The notes under the pieces: generated by a model
Told to the model about the DNA's origin: nothing
Database searches by the model: none
Seen by the model: only the letters and a program-made list of their open reading frames with translations
Origin: Candidatus Desulfosporosinus nitrosoreducens
GTDB taxonomy: Bacteria > Bacillota > Desulfitobacteriia > Desulfitobacteriales > Desulfitobacteriaceae
Length of the DNA: 61,733 nucleotides
Direction of reading: 5' to 3'
Assembly (NCBI RefSeq): GCF_030954495.1
Contig: NZ_JAVHUW010000071.1
Span: forward strand, 1 to 61,733
Translations under genes and position numbers: made by a program
In this document: positions 9,401 through 16,761 of the stretch, one piece after another
Layout of the letters: each line of letters starts with the position of its first letter
Position numbering within the stretch: the first letter of the stretch is position 1

Positions 9401-9761
9401 TACTATCTAGCTCAGTTTCCATATTGGCTAAGGCCGCTTTGGCATTGTTCAGCTTGATCTGTAGGTCCTGCGTCGCCTTTGAGTCAAGGCCCTTCTTATC
9501 CGCTGAGGTCTGGAATGCTTGTTCGAGGGCCTGAACTTTCTGCTTCTGCAATTCAATCTGCTGATTTAGGCTTTCTGATTTAAGGCTGAGCTGATCAGAA
9601 CTATTGCCAAAGCCGCCCAGTTCGGCGCTGGCGGCTTTAAATTCGGACTGTACAACTTTTAATTGTTGATTAATGCCACTAACCCCGTTCTGGAATCCAG
9701 TCGAATCCATACTTATTTTTACCGCTAAACTTCCAACTTCTTGATCAGCCAATGGTTTCAC
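6441..9761 (-). CDS. Tail tape measure protein
   Basis: 1106 residues starting at GTG (MKPLADQEVGSLAV). Residues 20-130 are coiled coil. A PhageMin_Tail core with QQRLNDRFGG follows, then a hydrophobic stretch around residues 365-430 that probably inserts in the membrane on DNA entry. Residues 440-930 hold a long series of W/I-spaced repeats (DLWTDIKT, DIWTDIGT, DTWNGIKT). At about 0.15 nm per residue this predicts a tail of roughly 165 nm. The paired chaperones are encoded directly upstream. Confidence 0.95.
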   Translation of the reverse strand: MKPLADQEVGSLAVKISMDSTGFQNGVSGINQQLKVVQSEFKAASAELGGFGNSSDQLSLKSESLNQQIELQKQKVQALEQAFQTSADKKGLDSKATQDLQIKLNNAKAALANMETELDSTNQLLSEQTQKQSLLSQAAEKTGINLGSLKTAFGTVGLAAGAYLVSAVGSAEKAQASTERLTNLLENQGESATEASQNIKGFTSAITNMSTFSGGEAKEALQVLTEKGISVGNALKMTGTLADVAAGQNISLSAAADMVANAYNGKTKALTALGILSKEEVKQLGDSEDATISMADVQQRLNDRFGGSAQAQLGTYSGQIKMMENQMSSAKTAIGTALLPILADLAKSIADIIVPMANFVKENPGFMAAILGITAALGTLIGGASAFNTLKLAFAPLMPVISGLGISLGSLVAPVLAVVAGITLLSTAYHTNFLGMKTAVDEFINSSLKILTQAFNDVKDWVIANWPLIKATILDVFQRIMDAYNTYVKPVVDFIIQEFRVVVDWVIANWPLIKDTIVIVFSTIVAVVTAPLRAVWDIISSIVSAIVDFWKAHWDVIKVVLLTIWDIIKTEIDTAIHVILDIITAVMDIINGHWGDAWNKIVDAFKTILNGMLHILSDIFSGLLSALMDVCASIGDFFKNFWEGIKTFFSDLWTDIKTSLSNALTDIQTFFIDIWTDIGTFFTDTWNGIKTFISDTWQGIKDLFTSAIDFILDFVNTNFAQQKADIQEIFKSIQYIFQDVWDAIKNIFLGALLLIIDLVTGNFTQLKQDANNIFNNLKNDFSNIWENIKAIFQNAVDAIKATLLLIWNSIVIDAKNLWNDFKNFLSNLWNDIKNAASTAWTDLKTAVSSIANDLVTGAKNLWNDFKLFLATLWDDLKTGASDAWTDLKTIVIDLCNDLVTGAKDLWNGLMTWFEELPGRLQTIGSDMFTSMKSGVSSTITTVKDAIVNGITEAIDWIKALPGQALQWGSDFVTGFKNGIMNAMTNLLITVENMAAQIRSYLHFSRPDQGPLADYETWMPDFMSGLASGIEANKYKVTNAIKGLSMDMNIGVNSGQAQYSQSVNSQGQIISGKPDINVVQHIYTPVPKPSEIARQTKNGLRLLALGL

Positions 9762-9767
9762 CTGCCT

Positions 9768-10240
9768 TTAGAACACTTGGTCAATCGTAATTACCGGATC
9801 TTTTTTGTTTGATTTGTAAATTAATAGGTCCAAATAATAAAAGAAATCCATCTCATCAATACCCAAAAGGGTCCACCCCTCTCGGAATAACGCGAGATAG
9901 ATTTCTTTCATGAAGTCAGACAGGGATATAGTTTCGTTGCCTACATCCCCGCTTGACCGTTTTTTGAGATCCGCTCCACCTTTGCCCCCATGGTCCCGAC
10001 TACGGTATTGATACAGTCCATTAAGGTTGGTAGTAATCTATCAGCGTCCAAGCCATCATAAACGTCATCAATTGTAAACTGTCCTCCGAAGAGATCCGCG
10101 ACATAGCCAACTAAGCCATCAAGATCTGTTGATTTCATAGCGTTGAAATTGGTCTGTTCAGTCATCTCGATAGCCTTGCGCACCATCCTGGCTTTAGGCG
10201 CTGGAGCTATAAATATTTTACCGTTTAAAGCGATTTCCAT
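9768..10240 (-). CDS. Tail assembly chaperone GT-like, made by -1 ribosomal frameshift
   Basis: If ribosomes slip back one base at 9959-9965 they read through to TAA at 9768, adding 63 residues to the 94 before the slip (157 in total). The added part includes ISLSDFMKEIYLALFREGW, EMDFFYYLDLLIY and ITIDQVF, rich in aromatic and acidic residues like T domains of other phages. This downstream frame has no convincing own start (its only ATG at 9912 lacks a good ribosome binding site) and lies exactly between the G ORF and the tape measure, as in lambda G/GT. Confidence 0.75.
9941..10240 (-). CDS. Tail assembly chaperone G-like (zero-frame product)
   Basis: 99 residues, mostly helical after a short beta N-terminus (MEIALNGKIFIAPAPKARMV). 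It lies between the major tail protein and the tape measure, where siphophages carry the chaperones that keep the tape measure soluble. The last codons Ser-Lys-Asn contain an A AAA AAC slippery heptamer, described separately. The short form ends at TAG 9941. Confidence 0.82.
   Translation of the reverse strand: MEIALNGKIFIAPAPKARMVRKAIEMTEQTNFNAMKSTDLDGLVGYVADLFGGQFTIDDVYDGLDADRLLPTLMDCINTVVGTMGAKVERISKNGQAGM
9959..9965 (-). other. Slippery heptamer A AAA AAC for -1 frameshifting
   Basis: In the zero frame the codons read tcA AAA AAC, the canonical X XXY YYZ arrangement. The zero frame stops 16 bases later, and the -1 frame stays open for 63 codons. It sits near the 3' end of the G-like chaperone, the conserved position for tail-gene frameshifts. 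Confidence 0.75.
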
Positions 10241-10261
10241 TGTAGTCTCCCTCCTATTAAA

Positions 10262-10277
10262 GAGGCCCGAAGGCCTC
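10262..10277 (-). terminator. UUCG-loop hairpin between major tail protein and chaperone genes
   Basis: On the minus strand GAGGCC-TTCG-GGCCTC, followed by TTTAAT. The 6-bp stem with a very stable UUCG loop and short U-run probably causes partial termination or protects the 3' end of the abundant major tail protein message. Confidence 0.55.
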
Positions 10278-10278
10278 G

Positions 10279-11190
10279 TTATGCTGCTGTTGTGAAGTTA
10301 GTTATACTCATATTCGACAAGGGATTGCCCGCAACATCCGTCACGTTCGCAGTACAAACTGCAATATAAGCCGTCGATGCCAATAGATTGGACGTTGGAT
10401 TAAGGGTAACAATCTTATTCGTGCCATCAATCACCAGCAAACCGGGAACAAGAGTCCCATCGCCCTTCATCAAGAAGAAATTGGCAGCATTTACTTTGGT
10501 TGAGTCGATGGCTTCGTTAAAAGTCCAAACTATATTGGATGTTGCGGCTATTCCGGTTTCTGCATTAGCAGGGGTTACCGTTACTGTTGGTGGTGTTGCA
10601 TCTGCCCCGGGTACTGTTACGGCATTAAACCAAGTAGAGTCAATATCAGCGGGGCAATTCGGGTCTGTCGTATCAATGTGGTACTCCCAGGGATGCTTCG
10701 TTTTATTGCCGTCCACAAATCCCCATTCAGTCGGCTGCGCCGTGCCTGTTAATTTTGGAACTTGCGACAAGTCAGGCTTACCCTCTAGGCCCTTCATGGT
10801 ATCGTCAGGGGGCTGGAATAATGTTTTGTAGATCACCCCATAACGATAATCCCCACCTCTTAAAGGGGCTTTATACAAAACTGCAATAAATGGCGGGGTA
10901 TCTCCGGATGCCGCTATGGTTCCCCCGCCTGTCGGCGTTGTTTGCCCAAGGAGATATCCTCGCTGGGCGCTCGTTAAATCGTAAAGATTTAAGGAGATAT
11001 CTGCGCTGTCAAAGGCAACCGCCTGGTCAATCAGGCGGTTTTCGCCGTAGGCTTTGTCTGTATTAATCTTAGGTTTAATATCAAGTTCCTGAACATTCTT
11101 GTAATACTGTGGCGTGTCAAACGTCATACCCGCTGATGTATCATTCAGTTGCTTGGCCACATAAAGCTTTTCAATACCGCATACTGGCAT
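10279..11190 (-). CDS. Major tail tube protein with C-terminal Ig-like domain
   Basis: 303 residues. The N-terminal ~190 residues (GIEKLYVAKQLND, NRLIDQAVAFDSADISLNLYDLT) are typical of phi13/TP901-type major tail proteins. The C-terminal ~105 residues (PPTVTVTPANAETGIAATSN, TFNEAID, LLASTAYIAV, DVAGNPL) match a Big_5-type bacterial Ig-like fold. Such domains decorate the outside of the tail tube and can bind weakly to cell surfaces. Confidence 0.88.
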   Translation of the reverse strand: MPVCGIEKLYVAKQLNDTSAGMTFDTPQYYKNVQELDIKPKINTDKAYGENRLIDQAVAFDSADISLNLYDLTSAQRGYLLGQTTPTGGGTIAASGDTPPFIAVLYKAPLRGGDYRYGVIYKTLFQPPDDTMKGLEGKPDLSQVPKLTGTAQPTEWGFVDGNKTKHPWEYHIDTTDPNCPADIDSTWFNAVTVPGADATPPTVTVTPANAETGIAATSNIVWTFNEAIDSTKVNAANFFLMKGDGTLVPGLLVIDGTNKIVTLNPTSNLLASTAYIAVCTANVTDVAGNPLSNMSITNFTTAA

Positions 11191-11208
11191 GGTATCATTC
11201 CTTTCGTT

Positions 11209-11532
11209 TTAGACTACGTAGACAAAGCGCATGGCCTTGTGATAGATTTTTGTATCTTCTTCGTAAAAGTCTTGAGAGGTTTTTCGATAAAATCCAGCGT
11301 CTTGCATAGCGCCTAATACTTGCTCCTCAAGCGTGGAGTAGTCAGACTTCGACCAAATATCCACCTGGACATAATAGCCAGTGGCTATTTCATCGTTCTC
11401 AGCCCAAGCCTCTCCTTGCTCGTTATAACAAAAAAATGTGATATAGACGCTTGAGGTTCCGCTGTATTTTTGGAATTCAACAGGTATACCGAGAGGCGTT
11501 AAAGCATCCTTAATAAGCTTTTTATAATTCAT
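11209..11532 (-). CDS. Probable tail terminator/completion protein
   Basis: 107 residues with an alpha-beta pattern (MNYKKLIKDALTPLGIPVEF, YYVQVDIWSKSDYSTLEEQV, MRFVYVV). Size, fold pattern and position between the HK97 gp10-like gene and the major tail protein fit the tail terminator that caps the tail tube and joins it to the head. It overlaps the upstream gene by 4 bases. Assignment rests mostly on synteny. Confidence 0.65.
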   Translation of the reverse strand: MNYKKLIKDALTPLGIPVEFQKYSGTSSVYITFFCYNEQGEAWAENDEIATGYYVQVDIWSKSDYSTLEEQVLGAMQDAGFYRKTSQDFYEEDTKIYHKAMRFVYVV

Positions 11533-11960
11533 AACCCTAACGCCTCCCTGAGTTGCTGTTTTATAATTTCAACGACCTGCTCTTTGTTGCGCTCATAGGC
11601 TGGGCCCAAGAAAGGACGGGCCGCCAGCTTTGATGTGCCCCACTCAAGAAATTTTCCGTAGAAATATGGAGAGTTATCCGTTTTTTCGATGCCAACCAGG
11701 ACGTATTTTATGCCGTCTTTCGTCTTGACGCCCGAGATGCGTATATTGTCTGCAAGATGTTGACCTGTCCTCCATTGCTGGCTTTTTCCCCCGGGCAAAC
11801 GCGGGCTTGAACTTCGCGGCGCCCGGGCACTGGCATCTTGTTGTACTGGCTGTGCAGCTGCTTTTAAGGCAGCATTTCCGATCGATGATCCCTGACGGCC
11901 CATTGCTTCAATCCTTGCAAGTAAATCATCCATTCCACGAAGTTCAATCTCAGCCGCCAT
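11529..11960 (-). CDS. HK97 gp10-like head-tail joining protein
   Basis: About 143 residues. MAAEIELRGMDDLLARIEAM, a helical stretch, then FYGKFLEWGTSKLAARPFLGPA is the family signature of HK97-gp10 morphogenesis proteins. An upstream GTG at 11990 is open, but the ATG at 11960 has AGGTG seven bases before it. It overlaps the head-closure gene by 11 bases. Confidence 0.85.
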   Translation of the reverse strand: MAAEIELRGMDDLLARIEAMGRQGSSIGNAALKAAAQPVQQDASARAPRSSSPRLPGGKSQQWRTGQHLADNIRISGVKTKDGIKYVLVGIEKTDNSPYFYGKFLEWGTSKLAARPFLGPAYERNKEQVVEIIKQQLREALGL

Positions 11961-12303
11961 TCTGTAGCACCTGCCTTGTGTGGACTTCAAGCCATTGCCT
12001 TAGTCCGTCAACATCTATCGGGGAAACCTTGACTTCGAATGTTTCCGATCCTTCAATCACCCGCATGCCAGCCTTTATGCCTTCGAGATACCGTATCGTA
12101 AACATGATATCATCTTCAGCTTGCGCGGCAGCCGCTTGGTAAAACAAACGCCCTTTCAGTCCATCTTTCTTAGCGTAAAGAGATTTTGAACAAAGAGGCC
12201 GCCAATCTTCCGCCGAAAAACTGTTTTCATCGGTTTGCCCTAATGCAGCGTTGTATTGAATGGTTATGCAATGCCTTAATTCCCCCGCTTTAACAGCCAT
12301 CAA
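11950..12303 (-). CDS. Phage head closure protein (SPP1 gp16-like)
   Basis: 117 residues. The opening KAGELRHCITIQYNAALGQTDE followed by W..LC.K.LYAKKDGL, and the RYLEGIKAGMRVIEGSETFEV core, match the Phage_H_T_join beta-barrel. It stops the portal channel before tail attachment. It lies in a tightly overlapping connector cluster. Confidence 0.88.
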   Translation of the reverse strand: MMAVKAGELRHCITIQYNAALGQTDENSFSAEDWRPLCSKSLYAKKDGLKGRLFYQAAAAQAEDDIMFTIRYLEGIKAGMRVIEGSETFEVKVSPIDVDGLRQWLEVHTRQVLQNGG

Positions 12304-12601
12304 TCATCACCAGCGCTTTGCCGTGGAGCTGGCCAATAAGGCTTTTCACGCCCAAATCATTGTCGGAAATACTACCCATCTGTCCCGGATCATCAAACCA
12401 ACGGGAAATTAAAGCTGAGGCAAGCATTTTGGCAGTTGGATCAATCGCGTCATCTGACGCCCAATCATGTCCAGTTGACGTTCTAATAAAGTCATCCACA
12501 AAGGGCAGGAGGATGTCTAATTGTGGGTAATCGCTTGGATCGGCAGGCAAACGGAGCATATTAGCCGCTTCCTGCAGGGTGAGTATGCTCATTGATATCA
12601 C
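12290..12601 (-). CDS. Head-tail connector protein (gp6/gp15-like)
   Basis: 103 residues, all helical. MSILTLQEAANMLRLPADPS, DILLPFVDDFIRTSTGHDW, and a C-terminal GVKSLIGQL match the phage Gp6-like connector that forms a ring under the portal. The upstream Met at 12601 and the one at 12592 (MSILT) are both possible starts. Confidence 0.85.
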   Translation of the reverse strand: MISMSILTLQEAANMLRLPADPSDYPQLDILLPFVDDFIRTSTGHDWASDDAIDPTAKMLASALISRWFDDPGQMGSISDNDLGVKSLIGQLHGKALVMIDGC

Positions 12602-12605
12602 CTCA

Positions 12606-13217
12606 CTAGATCAATAAATAGGCATCGACAAGCTTGCTGTTGAGAGGAGAGTTCAGGTCAATGGTATTTTCATCGATGTCCACGGTGCTGGTCGTGACCG
12701 CAGGAGCCGTTGCCTCTTTTACATTATCCAAATATGCCGTCAAAACAGTATTGTGGGCAATCTTAAAAGGTAAGCCAAGCTTTTCTCCAAAACCGATGGA
12801 GACCGTTGCTCCAGCCCCGTCCATTGCCGGAATAGAGACATTTGTCACAGTCCTAAAAGCTTTATTTCCGGCTACAGTCCCCGCCGTATCAATGGTAAAG
12901 GCCGGGAGCGTTTCGCTGATAACTTCATCGGCATAATTTGTACCTGTGATTGTCACCTGAACGGCCTTAATATCTGCCGCTGTCCCGCCTGCAGTCGCGG
13001 TAATATTACGCGGTACAGATGGATTAGTGATTGCGATATTCACGACGGTCGTCTGAGTTGCGCTGCAAGCGACTGGCGCATGAATCCCGGTTATGTTGGC
13101 TGCCGTCGCCAACGCTGCAGCAACCTGAAAATGAGCCAAAAAAGCGCGACCGATGCCGAGTCCTTTTACATCAGACTTAAGTCTTTGATCCTTGGGGTTA
13201 TATGGATAAAGTTCCAT
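12606..13217 (-). CDS. Unidentified structural protein (possible capsid decoration)
   Basis: 203 residues. The first 25 residues (MELYPYNPKDQRLKSDVKGLG) are polar; the rest is a Thr/Ala/Val-rich beta protein with TITGTNYADEVISETL and a conserved-looking GFGEKLGLPFKI. It is encoded directly after the major capsid protein, where decoration or head-completion proteins usually lie. Not recognised by family. A hairpin just upstream may lower its expression relative to the capsid. Confidence 0.65.
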   Translation of the reverse strand: MELYPYNPKDQRLKSDVKGLGIGRAFLAHFQVAAALATAANITGIHAPVACSATQTTVVNIAITNPSVPRNITATAGGTAADIKAVQVTITGTNYADEVISETLPAFTIDTAGTVAGNKAFRTVTNVSIPAMDGAGATVSIGFGEKLGLPFKIAHNTVLTAYLDNVKEATAPAVTTSTVDIDENTIDLNSPLNSKLVDAYLLI

Positions 13218-13243
13218 TATTCAGCCTCCTAACAATATAAACA

Positions 13244-13272
13244 ATAGGGCAAGGTTAAAGGCCCCGCCCTAT
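13244..13272 (-). terminator. Hairpin between capsid and downstream gene
   Basis: ATAGGGC pairs with GCCCTAT around a 15-base middle that adds further GGG/CC pairing. No good T-run follows, so it may be an mRNA-stability or partial-termination element for the abundant capsid message. Confidence 0.4.
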
Positions 13273-13281
13273 GCTCGCTAT

Positions 13282-14625
13282 TTATTCCTTTTTGATGCGA
13301 ATGAAGCCTTTATAGGCCGCAACGTTGCCGCCTGCATAAACCTCTCCGGCATAAGCCGTCATCCCCTGTTTAAATTTATAGTCAGTGGACATCTGGATGT
13401 CGATATCGGAGAATATCGGCATTTCATAGTTTTGGAGGATACCATAAGCCATGCAATAAGTTTCCGATGTAGTGGCTGTGGCCGACAGGGCCGGGCAAAC
13501 GCTGTTAAGAATATAGTTTACGCTAAAGCTATCATCGCTTGAAATAGTACCGGTATTGCCTTTGGTAACGATCTTATATAACTTTTTGCCATCTGCTGAA
13601 CGAATAGCCGCAAAGGCAGCGAGATCGAGCTTATTTAGAATCAGATATGCCGGATCTTCAACATCCTCGTCGCCGCCAAACTTAAACACAATATTATCTA
13701 GAGTATCAGCATCGATTTCCGCAATTGCGAGATCACTACTTGCTGGAATCACATTAGCTGGAGCGTTAAATATTCCGGTAAAATGACCAGCTCCACCGTC
13801 ACCAATCATTATTTCACGGGCTAATTTCTTACGGAGCGATTTGCGCACACTTGTCGAACATCTTGCTTGATAGTTTACGTTTGGCAGCTTACTGGCCTGC
13901 TTGGATATTTCAGTGTAAGCAGTCACCGAGGTCTTGGCAATCGTTACATAGTCATAGACAGGATCAGCATCGTGATAATCCGAGCCGTCAGCCGTATAAT
14001 CTCCTGAATCAGAGGATGGTTTTTCAAATCCTTGAGTATAGGTTTCGCCGTTCGGCATAGTTATTGCGTTGACGAGATCAACAATAGAAGAAACTTCGTT
14101 AAATGTCGGATTGAGATTGTTGCTATATTGATCGGGAATAACTAATCCTACCGTATCGATCGTAATGGAACGGACGAGAGGTATTTCGCTCAAGCCAAAG
14201 GTCACGGCTTTACCGGCTTTTAAATTGGCGCCACGCTGTTCCATCTTTTGCCTTTGGGCTTCGCGTTCTTCGTTTTGTTTGGTTGGATCTCCTCCCATGC
14301 TATAAGTGCCCAAGGGATTAAGTAGGCCTTGAGGATTTGCCCCCCTTGCTTCCGGTTCTCTTGCCGGAGACTTCGTCGGATCTGTCGGGTCGGTTTTGCC
14401 GGGACCCGCTCCTCTTGCGGCCGGATCAGTGGGCTCGGAGTTGGAATCATCCGGAAAAATGTCTGCGATAGACCGAAAATTTACGATGTCGTCATTAAGT
14501 TGATTGAGTTCCGTTTGCAGCGACCGGAGTTCTTCGACCGTTTTGGCTTCTTTGATCAGATTCCCAATTTCGGTCTTCCTGGCTTCTTTTCTGGCGATAA
14601 GTTCGAGTAACTGTTTCTTATTCAT
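13282..14625 (-). CDS. Major capsid protein, HK97 fold
   Basis: 447 residues. Residues 1-60 are a charged coiled coil (LLELIARKEARKTEIGN, EELRSLQTELNQLNDD) acting as the scaffolding delta domain. A Pro/Gly-rich linker and the mature shell domain from about residue 140 follow (LSEIPLVRSITIDTVGLVIP). KTSVTAYTEISKQ and the C-terminal QGMTAYAGEVYAGGNV are typical of HK97-type capsids. The delta domain should be removed by the protease encoded upstream. Confidence 0.95.
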   Translation of the reverse strand: MNKKQLLELIARKEARKTEIGNLIKEAKTVEELRSLQTELNQLNDDIVNFRSIADIFPDDSNSEPTDPAARGAGPGKTDPTDPTKSPAREPEARGANPQGLLNPLGTYSMGGDPTKQNEEREAQRQKMEQRGANLKAGKAVTFGLSEIPLVRSITIDTVGLVIPDQYSNNLNPTFNEVSSIVDLVNAITMPNGETYTQGFEKPSSDSGDYTADGSDYHDADPVYDYVTIAKTSVTAYTEISKQASKLPNVNYQARCSTSVRKSLRKKLAREIMIGDGGAGHFTGIFNAPANVIPASSDLAIAEIDADTLDNIVFKFGGDEDVEDPAYLILNKLDLAAFAAIRSADGKKLYKIVTKGNTGTISSDDSFSVNYILNSVCPALSATATTSETYCMAYGILQNYEMPIFSDIDIQMSTDYKFKQGMTAYAGEVYAGGNVAAYKGFIRIKKE

Positions 14626-14645
14626 TCCTGTTTTCCCCTCTCAAT

Positions 14646-15320
14646 TTAAAGCTTCAGGAGCAATTCGGCCTTGAAGCGTTCCAGCTCAAGGTCACTTCTC
14701 TCCTCGGTTGTTTTTCCGCTTGCCGAACTCTCCAGTTCTTTGGCGCGGGCATTCTCCAATACCTTTTTAGCACTCTCCAGTGCCGTTGCGTCACGGGCGG
14801 ATATATCAGTTCCGGTGTAGGCCGGGAACGATACGGCAGAGACTTCATAGACTTTGGCGATATCTGTGATGGTTCGTGATGGCATATCGGTATCCAAACC
14901 CGTCCATTCATCATTTCGAACGGAAAAAATAAAAGACATCCCATTGATGTCTCCACGTTCTACCGCACTATGCAGGGCTTTAGCCTCACTATTATTTTCG
15001 GTATCAAGCGCCGCCCTGGTGCTTAGGCCTTGGTCATCTACCTGCAGTTGCAGGGTAGAATTGGCATTGTTGTTTCGACTCCTGGCCAGAGGAATCTTGG
15101 AAAGATCATGATTGATACTAAAGAGCACATCGGTAAAATCGGTATTATCAAAAGACCCGCGGGCAATTGTTTCATTCCAGCAACCATACATATTTGTGGT
15201 TTGGCCAAAAACAGCAGCGTGACCTTGGATAACATTTCCTTCTTCGGCAGTTGTCAGGTCCGGCATAGCGAAGGCACGCTCTTCAATATGCTTACCGGTA
15301 AATTTATTTTTTTTGCCCAT
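14646..15320 (-). CDS. HK97-family prohead protease
   Basis: About 224 residues. IQGHAAVFGQTT, a central FSINHDLSKIPLAR with the catalytic His, and a serine in NGMSFIFSV fit the U35 caudovirus protease family. It cleaves the capsid delta domain and itself during maturation. The frame is open further upstream, but MGKKNKF at 15320 follows AGGAGG and overlaps the portal stop by 17 bases. Confidence 0.9.
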   Translation of the reverse strand: MGKKNKFTGKHIEERAFAMPDLTTAEEGNVIQGHAAVFGQTTNMYGCWNETIARGSFDNTDFTDVLFSINHDLSKIPLARSRNNNANSTLQLQVDDQGLSTRAALDTENNSEAKALHSAVERGDINGMSFIFSVRNDEWTGLDTDMPSRTITDIAKVYEVSAVSFPAYTGTDISARDATALESAKKVLENARAKELESSASGKTTEERSDLELERFKAELLLKL

Positions 15321-16581
15321 TTCCGTTATTACCTCCTGTTCCGTTTGGCGTCTGCGAGTCGATTCCCGCCCGGGCCAGCTGATATTCATTGGCTATGTCG
15401 GCATCAATATAATTCAGGCTGACAAAGCGTCTGTCGCCTCCCTCATAAGGTTCGATGCCAAACAAGGCCAGCAGTTCATTGTTGGTCAGCGCTCCCCTAT
15501 TGCCTAAGCCGTCCAAAATCGCCAACTTGTTTTTAACATCCATCAGCTCAAGGCGCCGGTTGTAAAAAACAATCTCATTATTATAGCTTTGCTCTGTAGG
15601 TGTAAACAGGCAGCCCGAAAAAGACTGCCCCAGGCCAATCACGATGGGCTCTAAAGTCGAGTTATAAAATGCCTGGTATTGATCGTCGGAAAAATCATTG
15701 TTGAGGATGGGCAGCGATACCCCATACCAGCGCAAAATCTTCTTCTCAACGAATTCCAGGGTCGTACTGTCAATCAACTTGGGGTCGATGGTAATCGGCG
15801 TGAAATCGCCTTTGAGATCAACGGGTAAAATTCCCGACTCATTGTCGGCCATCTTTTGCTCAAACGCTGCCCGTTCTGCTTTCTGCTTATCATCATCCAT
15901 AAGGGTAGCAATTTTTATAATCCCGCGAATGGAGAAGCTGGCCTTAATCGCTTTGCCAATCCCCTGGAGCATGGTGTCGTTAATTTCCAACGTCTTCAGG
16001 AGGGCTGAATTATCCGGCTGACCGTTCAGTCCGCCCCCCATGACATCATTCACACTAAATTTCTTGCGCAGGTGGATAAGGTCGGAATAGGCGAGCGTGT
16101 ATTGCTGGCCGGAACCGAAGGTCATGCGCGCAAACAATTTATTAGCTTGATCCTGTAGGAACTCTACCTGCGTTGGATTTAAGGGATAGAAGCCTGTATA
16201 GTTGGTCTGCTGGTTTCCTCTGGCGTCATAGTAAATCTCATAGGTCGGATAAATAAAAGCGTTATAGTTTAGATAGAGCAGCCAGATAACTTTCTCAATG
16301 AAATCACGGGTTGACATTAATTCATTAGGGGCAAATTTGAAAATCCGGTTCAAGTTATCTCCGGAAAGATTGATGATCTTACCCGCATTGTCTTTGCGGA
16401 TATGGCGGGGCTGCAGCTTGCTGCATTCCGTCGCAATCCGGTCAATACAGGTTTGCACAACATCGGATGCGTAGATATTTCTGCCAAATTGGCTGAATAA
16501 GGGGGTTGTGCTGTCGAGAAACCTTGCGGACTTCAAGCCAGAGGATTGCTTGCTGTTGTTGATTAGATTTTGGATGAGCAT
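15304..16581 (-). CDS. Portal protein
   Basis: 425 residues, usual for HK97-type portals. It has DVVQTCIDRIATECSKL, NDVMGGGLNG, and the typical C-terminal GNRGALTNNELLALFGIEPYEGGDR. It forms the dodecameric DNA gate at one capsid vertex. The ATG overlaps the stop of a small membrane-protein gene (TAATG), and its 3' end overlaps the protease. Confidence 0.95.
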   Translation of the reverse strand: MLIQNLINNSKQSSGLKSARFLDSTTPLFSQFGRNIYASDVVQTCIDRIATECSKLQPRHIRKDNAGKIINLSGDNLNRIFKFAPNELMSTRDFIEKVIWLLYLNYNAFIYPTYEIYYDARGNQQTNYTGFYPLNPTQVEFLQDQANKLFARMTFGSGQQYTLAYSDLIHLRKKFSVNDVMGGGLNGQPDNSALLKTLEINDTMLQGIGKAIKASFSIRGIIKIATLMDDDKQKAERAAFEQKMADNESGILPVDLKGDFTPITIDPKLIDSTTLEFVEKKILRWYGVSLPILNNDFSDDQYQAFYNSTLEPIVIGLGQSFSGCLFTPTEQSYNNEIVFYNRRLELMDVKNKLAILDGLGNRGALTNNELLALFGIEPYEGGDRRFVSLNYIDADIANEYQLARAGIDSQTPNGTGGNNGNGQKK

Positions 16582-16757
16582 TATCCCCCACCCCGCTTAG
16601 TCATGGCCGACCGGGCAAAGACAAAGGAATAAGCCAGGCAGCATGCCCCTAAGACGAAAAATCCTACCGGAGGATACAGCTTGAATCCTCCAATGGTGAG
16701 GAAGATCATGCCCAGAAAGAAGAAAATATCATCCACAAAGTTAATTAGGCGTTTCAA
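16581..16757 (-). CDS. Small membrane protein between large terminase and portal
   Basis: 58 residues from TTG at 16757 (KRLINFVDDIFFFLGMIF start, SAMTKRGGG end), with two hydrophobic segments at about 10-23 and 29-47. GGTGGGGTGA, made partly by the end of the terminase gene, is the ribosome binding site, and the stop overlaps the portal ATG. Many Firmicute phages carry a tiny two-helix protein in this slot (DUF1056 in lactobacillus phages). I place it there by position and shape, not sequence. Confidence 0.7.
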   Translation of the reverse strand: MKRLINFVDDIFFFLGMIFLTIGGFKLYPPVGFFVLGACCLAYSFVFARSAMTKRGGG

Positions 16758-16761
16758 ATAA

